Shown here: positions 44,025 through 54,275 of the stretch, piece after piece
Layout of the letters: every line of letters begins with the position of its first letter
Numbering within the stretch: the stretch's first letter is position 1
Source: an uncultured Lacinutrix sp.
GTDB taxonomy: Bacteria > Bacteroidota > Bacteroidia > Flavobacteriales > Flavobacteriaceae
DNA: 64,000 bases
Direction: 5' to 3'
Assembly: GCF_947500325.1 (NCBI RefSeq)
Contig: NZ_CANMRQ010000002.1
Coordinates: forward strand, 248,001-312,000
Notes under the pieces: model-generated
Told to the model about the DNA's origin: nothing
Databases searched by the model: none
Seen by the model: the letters and a program-made list of their open reading frames with translations, nothing else
Made by a program: the position numbers and the translations under genes

Positions 44025-46676
44025 ATGAAAAAAAAATACTTTTTAAAGATTTTTATTTTGGCTCTTTTATTTGCACCTAAAGGTGTAGATGCCCAAAATA
44101 GTTTAGCGGATAATCAATATGGATCAATAATTCAGAATTGGTTAGATGCTAAAAAAGGTAATTTTAATTTAACAGATAATGATGTGTTAGATTTACAAGT
44201 AAGCGATGCTTATTTTTCAAATAAAACTAATATTAATCATGTCTATGTAAATCAAGCTTACCAAGGTGTTAAGATTTATAATGCTATTTCTAGTGTTGCT
44301 ATAAGGGATAACTCTGTATTTCATTATGCAAACGCATTTGTTTCAAATATAAATTCAAAAATTAATACTACAAGCACAAGTATAAATCCTCAAGAAGCTA
44401 TTAGTTCAGTAGTTTCTCATTACAACTTAGGGAATTTAAGTAATATAGAAACAATAAGCTCTAATGGGAATAGTTATTTGTTTTCTAATGGAGGAGTATC
44501 TAAAGAAGATATTCCTGTAAGTTTGGTTTATCAAGTAGTAGAAGATGGAACTTTAAAACTAGCTTGGGATTTAAGTATTCGTACTTTAAATGGCTCAAAC
44601 TGGTATAGTGTTAGAGTAGATGCTGTTTCTGGAGAAGTATTGAATACTATTGATTGGATAGTCTCATGTAATTTTGGAGACGCTAATCATACTAATCATG
44701 AGTCTCATTTAGATGGAGGAACTCATGGAGTAAACTTATTTAAAGAAAATAGGTCTATTATGCCTGGTGGTACACAATACAATGTGTTGGCTCTACCTGC
44801 TGAAAGTCCAAATCATGGACCATTTCAATTATTAGCAGATCCTTCTAATGCAGTAGCTTCACCTTTTGGATGGCATGATACTAATGGAGTAGCAGGAGCA
44901 GAATTTACTATTACTAGAGGAAATAATGTATGGGCTCAAGAAGATGCTGATGGAAATGATGGAACAGGAATTTCAGCTGAAGGAGGATCTACATTAAATT
45001 TCAACTTTCCTTTTAATGAAAATCAAGAACCTATAGGGTATCGTGATGCATCTTTAACAAACTTATTTTACATGAATAATATCATGCATGATATATGGTA
45101 TCAGTATGGTTTTGATGAGGCTAGTGGGAATTTTCAACAAAATAATTATGGCAATGGAGGAGCAGGAGGAGATTTTGTTTTTGCCGATGGACAAGATGGT
45201 AGTGGTTTAAATAATGCCACATTTGGAACTCCACCAGATGGAGGTAATCCAGGAATGACAATGTTTTTGTGGGCAGCTACAGGACCTCCAGGACAACCAC
45301 TAACTATTAATAATTCTACTGTAGCAGGAGATTATACTGGGACAAAAGCAACATTTGGAACACCTTTAACAACTACAGTAACTGCAGATTTAGCTTTACT
45401 AACGGATGATAATTCTGGCGTAAGTACAGATGCAAATGATGCTTGTGATACAGTAACCAATGGACCTGCTTTAATGGGGAAAATTGTAGTTTTAAATAGA
45501 GGAGAATGTGAATTTGGTTTTAAAGTTTTGAGTGCTGAAAACCAGGGAGCAGTTGGTGTAATAGTGGTTAATAATAGTCTTGCTGATATTATCCCTATGG
45601 GAGGTGGAGCTGTAGGAGCTCAAGTAACTATTCCTTCTATAATGATTAGTCTATTAGATGGTCAAAATATAATAAACGCATTAAATAATGGAGAAACTAT
45701 AAATGCTTCATTAGTACCAGCAGCGCCATACCAAAAAGATGGAAGTTTAGATAATGGAATTGTTGCTCATGAATATGGACATGGTATTTCTACTCGTTTG
45801 GCTGGAGGTCCAGGTAATTCTGGTTGTTTAGGAAATGCTGAGCAAATGGGTGAAGGATGGTCAGATTGGTTTGGTTTAATGATAACAATGACAGCTTCAG
45901 ATGTTGGAGACGCTGCAAGAGGTATTGGAACTTTCGCTACAGGACAACCTATCACTGGTGGTGGAATTAGACCATTTCCTTATAGTACAGATACTACTGT
46001 TAATCCATTAACTTATGCGAATACTAACGATGCTAATATTTCTCAACCTCATGGTATAGGAACTGTATGGTCAACAATGTTATGGGATTTAACATGGAAG
46101 TATATCGAAAAATATGGATTTAATGCAGATTTATATAACGGTACAGGAGGTAATAATAAAATAATGCAACTTGTTTTAGATGGATTGAAATTACAACCAT
46201 GTGGTGCAGGTTTTGTTGATGGTAGAGACGCTTTATTAGCAGCAGATATTGCATTGACAAATGGAGAAGACCAATGTATGATTTGGGAAGTATTTGCAGC
46301 AAGAGGTGTTGGTGTTAATGCGAGTCAAGGAACTGCAGCTTCTAGATCTGATCAAGTTGAAGACTTTACAATGCTTCCTGCTACAGATGCTTCATTGCAA
46401 AACTGTACAGCATTAAGTGTAGATGAATTTGCTTTAAATAGTCAATATTCAATATACCCTAATCCTGCAAATGACATTTTAAATATTAAAGTGAAGAAAA
46501 ACTTTGGAGAAGTTACTATGTCGTTAACAGATATCAATGGAAGAAGTGTATTATCTAAAACAGTTAATCTTTCAGATGAAACTCAACTTAATATTGGAGC
46601 TTTACAGTCAGGAATGTACATTCTTACTATAAAAGGTGAAGGAATTAATACAAATGATAAGATTCTTAAGAATTAG
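44025..46676 (+). CDS. Secreted M36 (fungalysin) metallopeptidase with PA domain and T9SS sorting domain
   Basis: 883 residues. Signal peptide (FALLFAPKGVDAQ region), a fungalysin-type propeptide (about 30-220), then the catalytic region with the zinc site HEYGH at 582-586 (IVAHEYGHGISTRLAGG) and the downstream glutamate ligand in EQMGEGWSDWFG. A PA domain is inserted before the active site (about 485-555: LMGKIVVLNRGECEFGFKVL). The C-terminal ~75 residues (YSIYPNPANDILNIKV ... KILKN) are a type IX secretion sorting domain. A cell-surface or extracellular peptidase likely used for protein feeding, like the metzincin protease at 3.7 kb. Ends before a strong terminator. Confidence 0.95.
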   Translation: MKKKYFLKIFILALLFAPKGVDAQNSLADNQYGSIIQNWLDAKKGNFNLTDNDVLDLQVSDAYFSNKTNINHVYVNQAYQGVKIYNAISSVAIRDNSVFHYANAFVSNINSKINTTSTSINPQEAISSVVSHYNLGNLSNIETISSNGNSYLFSNGGVSKEDIPVSLVYQVVEDGTLKLAWDLSIRTLNGSNWYSVRVDAVSGEVLNTIDWIVSCNFGDANHTNHESHLDGGTHGVNLFKENRSIMPGGTQYNVLALPAESPNHGPFQLLADPSNAVASPFGWHDTNGVAGAEFTITRGNNVWAQEDADGNDGTGISAEGGSTLNFNFPFNENQEPIGYRDASLTNLFYMNNIMHDIWYQYGFDEASGNFQQNNYGNGGAGGDFVFADGQDGSGLNNATFGTPPDGGNPGMTMFLWAATGPPGQPLTINNSTVAGDYTGTKATFGTPLTTTVTADLALLTDDNSGVSTDANDACDTVTNGPALMGKIVVLNRGECEFGFKVLSAENQGAVGVIVVNNSLADIIPMGGGAVGAQVTIPSIMISLLDGQNIINALNNGETINASLVPAAPYQKDGSLDNGIVAHEYGHGISTRLAGGPGNSGCLGNAEQMGEGWSDWFGLMITMTASDVGDAARGIGTFATGQPITGGGIRPFPYSTDTTVNPLTYANTNDANISQPHGIGTVWSTMLWDLTWKYIEKYGFNADLYNGTGGNNKIMQLVLDGLKLQPCGAGFVDGRDALLAADIALTNGEDQCMIWEVFAARGVGVNASQGTAASRSDQVEDFTMLPATDASLQNCTALSVDEFALNSQYSIYPNPANDILNIKVKKNFGEVTMSLTDINGRSVLSKTVNLSDETQLNIGALQSGMYILTIKGEGINTNDKILKN

Positions 46677-46698
46677 AACCTATTTTATATAAATTATT

Positions 46699-46733
46699 AA
46701 AAAGGCAGCTAAATATTTAGCTGCCTTTTTTAT
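46699..46733 (+). terminator. Intrinsic terminator of the M36 protease gene
   Basis: AAAAGGCAGCTAAA, two bases, TTTAGCTGCCTTTT: perfect 14-bp stem with T-run, 11 bp before the tadA ATG. Confidence 0.9.
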
Positions 46734-46743
46734 TTTTACAATT

Positions 46744-47193
46744 ATGATAAATCCATACGACGATAAATACTTCATGCGAAAAGCACTCCAAGAGGCAGAA
46801 GAAGCTTTCGATAAAGGAGAAATACCAGTAGGAGCTGTGATTGTTATAGAAGATAGAATCATAGCAAGAGCACATAATCTTACAGAGCTTTTAAATGATG
46901 TTACTGCGCACGCAGAAATGCAAGCTATTACAGCAGCGGCAAATTTTTTAGGCGGTAAATATCTTCAAAATTGTACATTATATGTTACTCTAGAGCCATG
47001 TCAAATGTGTGCAGGCGCATTGTATTGGAGTCAGATATCTAAGATTGTTTATGCCGCTAGAGATCAAGAGCGTGGTTGTATTAATTTGAAAACAAAATTA
47101 CATCCAAAAACAAAAATTGAAGGAGGTATATTAGAAGAAGAAGCTTCTAAATTATTAAAACGGTTTTTTATAGAAAAACGTAATTTAAATTAA
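46744..47193 (+). CDS. tadA: tRNA-specific adenosine deaminase
   Basis: 149 residues of the cytidine-deaminase fold. Zinc and catalytic site: His56-Ala-Glu58 (TAHAEMQAI) and PCQMC with Cys86 and Cys89; GEIPVGAVIV is the typical TadA entry. It converts A34 of tRNA-Arg to inosine. The spelling HAEM...EPCQMCAGALYW sets it apart from the guanine deaminase branch and from the dCMP deaminase at 15.5 kb. Start only 11 bp after the M36 terminator, so promoter elements overlap that hairpin. Tail-to-tail 4-bp overlap with the next gene. Confidence 0.93.
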   Translation: MINPYDDKYFMRKALQEAEEAFDKGEIPVGAVIVIEDRIIARAHNLTELLNDVTAHAEMQAITAAANFLGGKYLQNCTLYVTLEPCQMCAGALYWSQISKIVYAARDQERGCINLKTKLHPKTKIEGGILEEEASKLLKRFFIEKRNLN

Positions 47194-47426
47194 TTGCGTT
47201 TATCTCCTTCGCGCTCACGCATTTTATCTAAGTTTTCTTTAGTTAGCATGTATTCTTTTGGATCTCTATCTTTCCATCTGTGGTAAGAAAATAATGGAAT
47301 AACAATAAAAAAGAATCCTAAAACACCGAAACCAATAAGTTTTTGAGAATAAGGAGTGTCTAGAATATAGCCACAGATTACTACGGCTACAGTAATAATA
47401 AAGAAAAACCAAATTATATATTTCAT
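47190..47426 (-). CDS. Small two-helix membrane protein, unknown function
   Basis: 78 residues. Two hydrophobic helices (about 3-20 and 30-47) and a charged tail (YHRWKDRDPKEYMLTKENLD). It resembles short conserved flavobacterial membrane proteins found beside housekeeping genes, but I recognise no named family. Downstream of the CLC gene on the same strand with a 42-bp gap, possibly co-transcribed. Confidence 0.65.
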   Translation of the reverse strand: MKYIIWFFFIITVAVVICGYILDTPYSQKLIGFGVLGFFFIVIPLFSYHRWKDRDPKEYMLTKENLDKMREREGDKRN

Positions 47427-47468
47427 TTTATTTTTATTAATGATATTGCAAAATTAATCAATTCCAAA

Positions 47469-49247
47469 TTATGTTGTTGTATTAATTAATTCTCTTCGAT
47501 ATGCTGTTAATAATTTTGATTTTGAGACAAAACCAAAATATTTACCATTTCTAATAACCGGTAGATTCCAAGCGCCAGAATGCTGAAACTTCTGCATTAC
47601 AGTTTGCATAGAATCGTTATTGTAGTATATGAAATCTGGAGGGTTATGCATTAGTGACTCTATAGAGGTAGTATTATATAAAGATTGGTCAAACATTATT
47701 TCTCTAACATCATCAAGTAAAATTATACCAACTAATTTTTTGTCTTCATCTACAACAGGAAATAAATTTCGTGTAGACTTTGCAACAGCTTTATAAAGCA
47801 TATCTCCTAAGGTCATTTTAGGATTTAAAACAGCGAAATTATTTTCTATAATAGAATCTAATGTCATTAACGTTAATACATTTTGGTCTTTATTATGTGT
47901 TAACAGTTGTCCTTTTTCTGCTAATTCGCGAGTGTAAATAGTGTAATCGATAGCACCCTTTTTTACACTAAAAGAAATCCCCACAGCAATCATTAACGGG
48001 ATAAATAATTCGTATCCACCAGTAATTTCAGCAATTAAGAAAATAGCTGTTAATGGAGCGTGTAAAACACCTGCTACTAATCCAGCCATTCCTATTAAAG
48101 TGAAGTTAGTTTCACTAACATTAAAACCAAAACCAATATTATTTATTACTTTTGCAACTACATTTCCAAGTGCACTTCCCATAACTAAAGTAGGAATAAA
48201 AATGCCACCAACTCCACCAGCAGCAAAAGTTGTTGTCATGGCTACAGCTTTAAAAATTGTAATACCTATCAGTAAAGTTATAATGACCCATATGTTGTCA
48301 TTAAAAGCATCAAATGGTGTTTTGCCAAGGGCTAATAAGTGATTTCCGGCCAGTAAATTATTAATAAAACCAAAACCTTCTCCGTATAATGGTGGGATAA
48401 AATATAGCATTATACCAATAGCTAAGCCTCCAATAATTAATTTTTTAAAAGGTGTTTTAAAACGCTCAAAAAATTTTAAAATACTAAAATACATTTTAGT
48501 GAAATAGATGGAAGCTAAACCAGTACCTAGACCTAAAATAACATAAAAGAGTATGTCTTTAATTTCAAACTTATCTGAAAAAATAAAATTAAATAAAACA
48601 TCATCCCCTAAAAAGAAATAAGAAGTAATTACAGATGAAACTGAAGCAATTAGTAGCGGTAAAAGAGATGCAAACGTCAAGTCTAAACTAAATACTTCTA
48701 CTGCGAAAATAATAGCAGCTATAGGTGATTTAAAAATGGATGAAATAGCACCAGCTGCAGCACAACCAATTAAGAGTGTTCGGGTTCTTCTATTAATATG
48801 AAAAAGTCGTCCTAAATTAGAGCTAATGGCTGAGCCGGAGGCAACGGCAGGACCAAGCAATCCAACTGATCCTCCAAAACCTACAGTTAAAGGGGCTGCT
48901 ATTAATGAGAAATATATTTTTGTTCGTTTTAAGAACCCGCTTTTACGGGTCAGAGAAAAGAGGACCGAGGGAATAGCATGTTCTATTGTTTTTTTAGAAA
49001 TATATTTTACAAACACATAAACTAACAATAAGCCAATAACCGGTAAAATAAAATATAGCTGGTTTTTAGAAAAGACAATGCCTTTATCTAGTAGTGACTG
49101 TATAGCATAAGTTGTGTTTTTAAGGGTTACAGCAGTTAAGCCAGCTAATAAACCTACTATAGCACTTAGTATAAACGTAAAGTTTTTTTCAGAAACGTGT
49201 TTATATCTCCAAATTAGAAAGCGTTTTAAAAGTGTTTTTTTTGGCAT
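47469..49247 (-). CDS. CLC-family chloride channel/transporter with CBS domains
   Basis: 592 residues. A CLC membrane domain (about 15-440) has FGGSVGLLGPAVASGSAI, FKSPIAAIIFAVEVFSLDL, FAAGGVGGIFIPTLVMGSA and LTAIFLIAEITGGYELF. Two CBS domains follow (about 455-590, NLFPVVDEDKKLVGIILLDD and NLPVIRNGKYFGFVSKSKLL). In the first selectivity loop the usual GxEGP (gating glutamate, Glu148 in CLC-ec1) reads GLLGP, with Leu131 in the glutamate place. Such a change uncouples proton exchange in studied CLCs, so this may behave as a chloride channel or carry another anion. CBS domains suggest nucleotide control. Confidence 0.92.
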   Translation of the reverse strand: MPKKTLLKRFLIWRYKHVSEKNFTFILSAIVGLLAGLTAVTLKNTTYAIQSLLDKGIVFSKNQLYFILPVIGLLLVYVFVKYISKKTIEHAIPSVLFSLTRKSGFLKRTKIYFSLIAAPLTVGFGGSVGLLGPAVASGSAISSNLGRLFHINRRTRTLLIGCAAAGAISSIFKSPIAAIIFAVEVFSLDLTFASLLPLLIASVSSVITSYFFLGDDVLFNFIFSDKFEIKDILFYVILGLGTGLASIYFTKMYFSILKFFERFKTPFKKLIIGGLAIGIMLYFIPPLYGEGFGFINNLLAGNHLLALGKTPFDAFNDNIWVIITLLIGITIFKAVAMTTTFAAGGVGGIFIPTLVMGSALGNVVAKVINNIGFGFNVSETNFTLIGMAGLVAGVLHAPLTAIFLIAEITGGYELFIPLMIAVGISFSVKKGAIDYTIYTRELAEKGQLLTHNKDQNVLTLMTLDSIIENNFAVLNPKMTLGDMLYKAVAKSTRNLFPVVDEDKKLVGIILLDDVREIMFDQSLYNTTSIESLMHNPPDFIYYNNDSMQTVMQKFQHSGAWNLPVIRNGKYFGFVSKSKLLTAYRRELINTTT

Positions 49248-49262
49248 TAACTAAAAGTAATA

Positions 49263-49292
49263 AAAAATCCTGCGAGAAGCAGGATTTTTTAT
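49263..49292. terminator. Intrinsic terminator of aspS
   Basis: AAAATCCTGC, short GAGAA loop, GCAGGATTTT with A/T tracts on both sides; directly follows the aspS stop on the minus strand. Confidence 0.85.
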
Positions 49293-51047
49293 TTATGACT
49301 TTAAATCTAATTTCAGATTTAATTCTTTTAATTGTTCTTTGTCAATTGGTGCAGGTGCATCAATCATGACATCTCTACCAGAATTGTTTTTTGGAAAAGC
49401 AATAAAGTCTCTAATGGTTTCTTGACCGCCAAGTATAGCAACCAATCGATCTAACCCAAATGCTAAACCACCATGCGGAGGAGCACCATATTCAAAAGCA
49501 TCCATTAAGAATCCAAATTGAGCTCGAGCTTCTTCATCAGAAAAACCTAGGTGTTTTAACATAATAGCTTGAGTTGCTTTATCGTGAATTCTTATAGATC
49601 CGCCACCTATTTCATTTCCGTTTAAAACTAAATCGTAAGCATTTGCTTTTACTTCGCCAGGTTTAGAATCTAATAATTCTATTTGCCCTGGTTTTGGAGA
49701 AGTGAAAGGATGATGCATAGCGTGATAATGACCTGTTTCTTCATCTAATTCTAATAAAGGAAAATCAATAACCCATAATGGAGCAAAGATTTTAGGATCA
49801 CGTAAACCTAAACGTTCAGCTAACTCCATACGTAAAGCGCTTAGTTGTGCTCTGACCTTATTGGTGTCTCCAGATAAGATACAAATTAAATCACCAGCTT
49901 TAGCACCTGTCACTTCAGCCCATTTTGCTAAATCATCTTGGTCGTAAAATTTATCTACAGAAGATTTAAAACTTCCATCGTCATTAACTCTACAGTAAAC
50001 CATACCTAAAGCACCTATTTGAGGGCGCTTTACCCAATCGATTAACTTATCTATTTCTTTTCTAGTATAAGTATTTCCTCCAGGAACTGCAATGCCAACT
50101 ACTAATTCAGAATTGTTAAAAACACCAAAATCTTTATGTTGTGTTATGGCATTTAATTCACCAAACTCCATTCCAAAACGAATGTCTGGTTTGTCATTTC
50201 CGTATAAACGCATCGCATCATCATAAAGCATTCTTGGAAATTTTTCAACTTCTACACCGTTAACTTCTTTTAGTAAATGACGAGTCAAGCCTTCAAAAAC
50301 ATTTAAAATATCTTCTTGTTCAACAAATGCCATTTCACAATCAATTTGTGTAAACTCTGGCTGTCTGTCTGCACGTAAATCTTCATCTCTAAAGCATTTT
50401 ACGATTTGAAAATACTTATCCATTCCTCCAACCATTAACAGTTGTTTAAAGGTTTGAGGTGATTGAGGTAATGCGTAAAATTCACCTTCATTCATACGAG
50501 AAGGGACAACAAAATCACGTGCACCTTCAGGTGTAGATTTAATTAAATAAGGTGTTTCTACCTCAATAAAACCATCGTTAGATAAATAATTTCTTACTTC
50601 TTGAGTTACTTTTGCTCTAAAGATTAAGCTGTCTTTTACAGGATTACGCCTAATGTCTAAGTAGCGATATTTCATTCGTATATCTTCACCACCATCCGTA
50701 TTGTCTTCAATAGTAAAAGGAGGTAAAAGTGCTTCGTTTAAAATGTTTAGTTCTGAAACTAATATCTCAATATCTCCAGTTGGTATGTTAGAATTTTTTG
50801 ATGCACGTTCAATTACAGTACCTTTAACTTGAATAACAAATTCACGTCCTAATTTTTGAGCTAACTCCAATAGTTCTTTAGAAGTTCTTTCTTCATCAAA
50901 AACTAATTGTGTAATCCCGTAACGGTCACGTAAATCTACCCAAACAATAAAACCTTTGTCTCTTGATTTTTGAACCCATCCAGATAAGGTAACTTCTGTA
51001 TTTATATGCGATGTATTTAATTCACCGCAATTATGACTTCTGTACAT
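49293..51047 (-). CDS. aspS: Aspartyl-tRNA synthetase
   Basis: 584 residues, normal bacterial length with the GAD insertion. N-terminal OB fold ([26 protein letters not shown]) binds the anticodon. Class II motifs: [22 protein letters not shown] region (motif 1), [18 protein letters not shown] (motif 2) and [15 protein letters not shown] (motif 3). Charges tRNA-Asp. A single gene with its own terminator; the 251-bp gap to the divergent SusC gene has no clear structure. Confidence 0.97.
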   Translation of the reverse strand: MYRSHNCGELNTSHINTEVTLSGWVQKSRDKGFIVWVDLRDRYGITQLVFDEERTSKELLELAQKLGREFVIQVKGTVIERASKNSNIPTGDIEILVSELNILNEALLPPFTIEDNTDGGEDIRMKYRYLDIRRNPVKDSLIFRAKVTQEVRNYLSNDGFIEVETPYLIKSTPEGARDFVVPSRMNEGEFYALPQSPQTFKQLLMVGGMDKYFQIVKCFRDEDLRADRQPEFTQIDCEMAFVEQEDILNVFEGLTRHLLKEVNGVEVEKFPRMLYDDAMRLYGNDKPDIRFGMEFGELNAITQHKDFGVFNNSELVVGIAVPGGNTYTRKEIDKLIDWVKRPQIGALGMVYCRVNDDGSFKSSVDKFYDQDDLAKWAEVTGAKAGDLICILSGDTNKVRAQLSALRMELAERLGLRDPKIFAPLWVIDFPLLELDEETGHYHAMHHPFTSPKPGQIELLDSKPGEVKANAYDLVLNGNEIGGGSIRIHDKATQAIMLKHLGFSDEEARAQFGFLMDAFEYGAPPHGGLAFGLDRLVAILGGQETIRDFIAFPKNNSGRDVMIDAPAPIDKEQLKELNLKLDLKS

Positions 51048-51298
51048 AGTGTAATTTTAGATGTGCAAATTTAAGAAGTTATTATGTTTTATAATTAGTA
51101 ATAAGCAACTTATTTAATTAGTTCTAATTGTTTAATTTTCTGATATATGTATTTGTGTTTTTGTCTTAAAAACCTAAATAATATTTAATTATTAACATTT
51201 TTTATATTGATTGTTTGATATTTTGTTTAACAAAACTTTAATAATTTGAATATTTATTAAGATATTAGAGCTACTTAACAATCAAACAAACAATAATT

Positions 51299-54256
51299 AT
51301 GAGTAAAACACAATCATTAAAAATGCTTTTGTTTTTATTAGTTTTCTTCCCTCTGGCTGTCCTTGGACAGGAAATCAAAGGGATGGTTACTGATGAGACA
51401 ACAAACACACCTTTACCAGGTGCTAACATTATTGAAAAAGGTACCAATAATGGAACGACATCCGATTTTGATGGGAATTTTAGTATAAATGTTTCTGGTT
51501 TTCCAGTAACATTAGAAATTTCATCTTTAGGGTATGAAACAATTGAAAGAGTCCTAAATCAACCAGAGACAGTAAATGCTGCCCTTAAAGAATCTTCAAC
51601 AGCTTTAGATGAAGTGGTTGTTACTGGTTTGGCATCTTCGACAAAAAGATCTAATTCAGCAAATGCAGTAGCTTCGGTTTCAGCAGAAGATTTAACAGGT
51701 GTAACTGTACAGTCTGGTTTAGATGGTGCACTTTATGGTAAATTTAACGGTGCAGAAATTAAAGCAAATTCAGGTGCGCCAGGTGGTGGTATTTCTATGA
51801 GATTAAGAGGTGTTACATCTATTTTTGGTGATCAACAACCGCTATTTGTTGTTGATGGTGTATATGTAGATAATTCATCAATTGGTTTAGGAAACAATAT
51901 CGTTAGTCAGGCTTCTGGAGGAGGAAATTCTTCATCTAATCAAGATGATGCTTCGAATAGAATTGCTGATATCGACCCAGAGGATATTGAAAGTGTGGAA
52001 ATTTTAAAAGGAGCTTCTGCTGCTGCTATTTATGGATCAAGAGCTGCCGGTGGTGTAGTAATTATAAAAACAAAAAGAGGAAAACTAGGAAAACCTACGG
52101 TACAGTTTTCTCAAGTTGTTGGTGTTAGAAGTCCTACACAATTATTAGGACTTAGAGATTATACGCAAGATCAAATAACTGCTCTTGGAGGACCAAATAA
52201 TCCTGTGCTTAGAGATTATGAAGCAGAGATATTTGATCATACTAGAATTTCATCTACAACTCGATTTTCTACATCTGGAGCTAATGAAAAGTCGGATTAC
52301 TTTTTTGGAGCAACACATAGAGATGAGCCAGGTTTAGTTGAGAATACAGGGTATAAGAAAAGTTCTCTTAGATTAAATATAGGACAAAGATTCAATGACT
52401 GGTTGGACCTTTATGTAACTTCTAATTATATTAACTCAAGATCAGATAGAGGGTTTTTTAATAATGGTAATGCCAATAGAACAGTAGGATACGCTTTAGC
52501 ATTTACCTACCCTTGGGAAGATTTATCTCCTGTTAACGGTGCTTATCCTCAAGGAGGAGCTGGTTCGAATGTTTTAGAAACAATTGCGACTACTACTAAT
52601 AGAGAGGACGTTAATAGATTTATTGGTAGTGCTACTTCTAATATAAAAATACTAACAACAGATAAAAATAGATTGAAACTTGTTTTAGAAGGAGGTTTTG
52701 ATCAATATACTTTAAGAACAACTAGTATTTTTCCTAGAGCTTTATCTTATTTTTCTTCACCAACGTCTTTAGGAGGTGTTGCAGTTTCTGGAACAACAAT
52801 AAATACTAATTATAACTTATCGGCTTTTTTAGTTCATAATTTAGATTTTGATAGTGGATTAGGATTTACTACTCAAGTTGGTAGTTTTTTACAGAACTTT
52901 GATAGAAATACTGTAATTACAATAGCTAGTGGCTTAAATGGTTCGCAAACTAATTTAGGACAATCTACAAACGTCTCAACGCAACAAACAATTGTGCCAG
53001 CAAGAGATTTTGGATTCTTTGTTCAAGAAGAAATTAATTATCAAGATAAAATTATTGGAACTTTTGGTATAAGAGGAGATAAGTCTACTAACAATGGAGA
53101 TGCTAATAAAATGTATTACTTTCCTAAAGCTAATTTAGCAGTGAATATAACTAAGTTTGATTTTTGGGATTTTGACTTAGTTAATTATTTAAAACCAAGA
53201 ATCGCTTATGGTGAATCTGGAAGGTTTTCTAATTTTAATGATCGTTTTACTCTAATGAATGCACAATTTGTAGGAGGACAATCTGGTTTAAGCCCAGGGA
53301 ATTTAAGAGGTAATCCAAATATAGATCCTGAACGTCAAACAGAATTAGAATATGGTCTTGATTTTGGACTTTTAGATAACAGACTTAATTTCGAAGTGTC
53401 TTTTTACAATAAAAAAATTGATGATCTCTTAATTAGATCTCAGATACCAACATCTTCAGGTTTTACAAATCAGGTAGTTAATGGAGGTGAATTAGAGAAT
53501 AAAGGTATAGAGCTTGGTTTAAATGCAAATGTTCTTGAAAATGACGATTTTTCATGGAACGTTGGTTTAAAGTGGTGGAAAAATAAATCTGAAGTAACAC
53601 GTTTAGATGTTCCTGCATTTACAACAGGTGGTTTTGCAGCGTCTTTAGGAACTTTTTTAATTCAACAAGGGCAAAGTGCTACTCAAATTGTAGGTACTTA
53701 TGATCCTTCTGCTTATACTGCAGAAGAAATTGCAATAAGAGATCCTGAAGGAGATGGATTCTTTGTTTATGGAAATGCAGAACCAGAATTTCAAATGTCT
53801 TGGTTTAATGAAATAAGTTATAAGAATTTTGACTTTACTTTCTTATGGCATTGGAAAAAAGGTGGTGATAATATTAACTTAACTACTTTATTATACGATT
53901 TAGCTGGAACAACATGGGATTATAATGATTTTGGATTAGATCCAAGTGGTCAATTATCTAATGGAGATTATAGAGCTAGTCAAGCATTTGTTAACCCAGA
54001 TCCAGTTATTGAAGATGCGGGTTATATAAAACTTAGAGAAATAGGTTTGTTTTACACTTTACCAGACGGTTTGATAAAGTATACAAACAAAATTAAAGTT
54101 GGTATATCTGGAAGAAACTTAATTAACATTTTCGATTATAATAGTTATGATCCTGAAGTTTCAAACTTTGGAAATAATGTACTAGGAAATAATGTAGAAG
54201 TTACACCTTATCCTACATCTAAATTTGTGAACTTCCATTTAAATGTAAATTTCTAA
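51299..54256 (+). CDS. SusC/RagA-family TonB-linked outer-membrane protein
   Basis: 985 residues. Signal peptide (to LAVLGQ), carboxypeptidase-regulatory-like domain (about 22-100: GMVTDETTNTPLPGANIIEK), then the SusC-type plug with SASAAAIYGSRAAGGVVIIKTKRG-like region (given in part as AAAIYGSRAAGGVVII) and a large barrel ending in FVNFHLNVNF. Forms the transport half of a SusCD complex that takes up glycans or peptides. The SusD partner follows after 19 bp. No glycoside hydrolase, peptidase or regulator gene is adjacent, so the substrate cannot be read from context. Confidence 0.94.
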   Translation: MSKTQSLKMLLFLLVFFPLAVLGQEIKGMVTDETTNTPLPGANIIEKGTNNGTTSDFDGNFSINVSGFPVTLEISSLGYETIERVLNQPETVNAALKESSTALDEVVVTGLASSTKRSNSANAVASVSAEDLTGVTVQSGLDGALYGKFNGAEIKANSGAPGGGISMRLRGVTSIFGDQQPLFVVDGVYVDNSSIGLGNNIVSQASGGGNSSSNQDDASNRIADIDPEDIESVEILKGASAAAIYGSRAAGGVVIIKTKRGKLGKPTVQFSQVVGVRSPTQLLGLRDYTQDQITALGGPNNPVLRDYEAEIFDHTRISSTTRFSTSGANEKSDYFFGATHRDEPGLVENTGYKKSSLRLNIGQRFNDWLDLYVTSNYINSRSDRGFFNNGNANRTVGYALAFTYPWEDLSPVNGAYPQGGAGSNVLETIATTTNREDVNRFIGSATSNIKILTTDKNRLKLVLEGGFDQYTLRTTSIFPRALSYFSSPTSLGGVAVSGTTINTNYNLSAFLVHNLDFDSGLGFTTQVGSFLQNFDRNTVITIASGLNGSQTNLGQSTNVSTQQTIVPARDFGFFVQEEINYQDKIIGTFGIRGDKSTNNGDANKMYYFPKANLAVNITKFDFWDFDLVNYLKPRIAYGESGRFSNFNDRFTLMNAQFVGGQSGLSPGNLRGNPNIDPERQTELEYGLDFGLLDNRLNFEVSFYNKKIDDLLIRSQIPTSSGFTNQVVNGGELENKGIELGLNANVLENDDFSWNVGLKWWKNKSEVTRLDVPAFTTGGFAASLGTFLIQQGQSATQIVGTYDPSAYTAEEIAIRDPEGDGFFVYGNAEPEFQMSWFNEISYKNFDFTFLWHWKKGGDNINLTTLLYDLAGTTWDYNDFGLDPSGQLSNGDYRASQAFVNPDPVIEDAGYIKLREIGLFYTLPDGLIKYTNKIKVGISGRNLINIFDYNSYDPEVSNFGNNVLGNNVEVTPYPTSKFVNFHLNVNF

Positions 54257-54275
54257 AAAATTAATATTAAGAATT

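Noticed and set aside
51048-51298. Promoter or regulatory motif for the SusCD pair
   Set aside because: Near matches to TAnnTTTG (GATATTTTG, TAATAATTTG) have wrong internal spacing; nothing firm to report.
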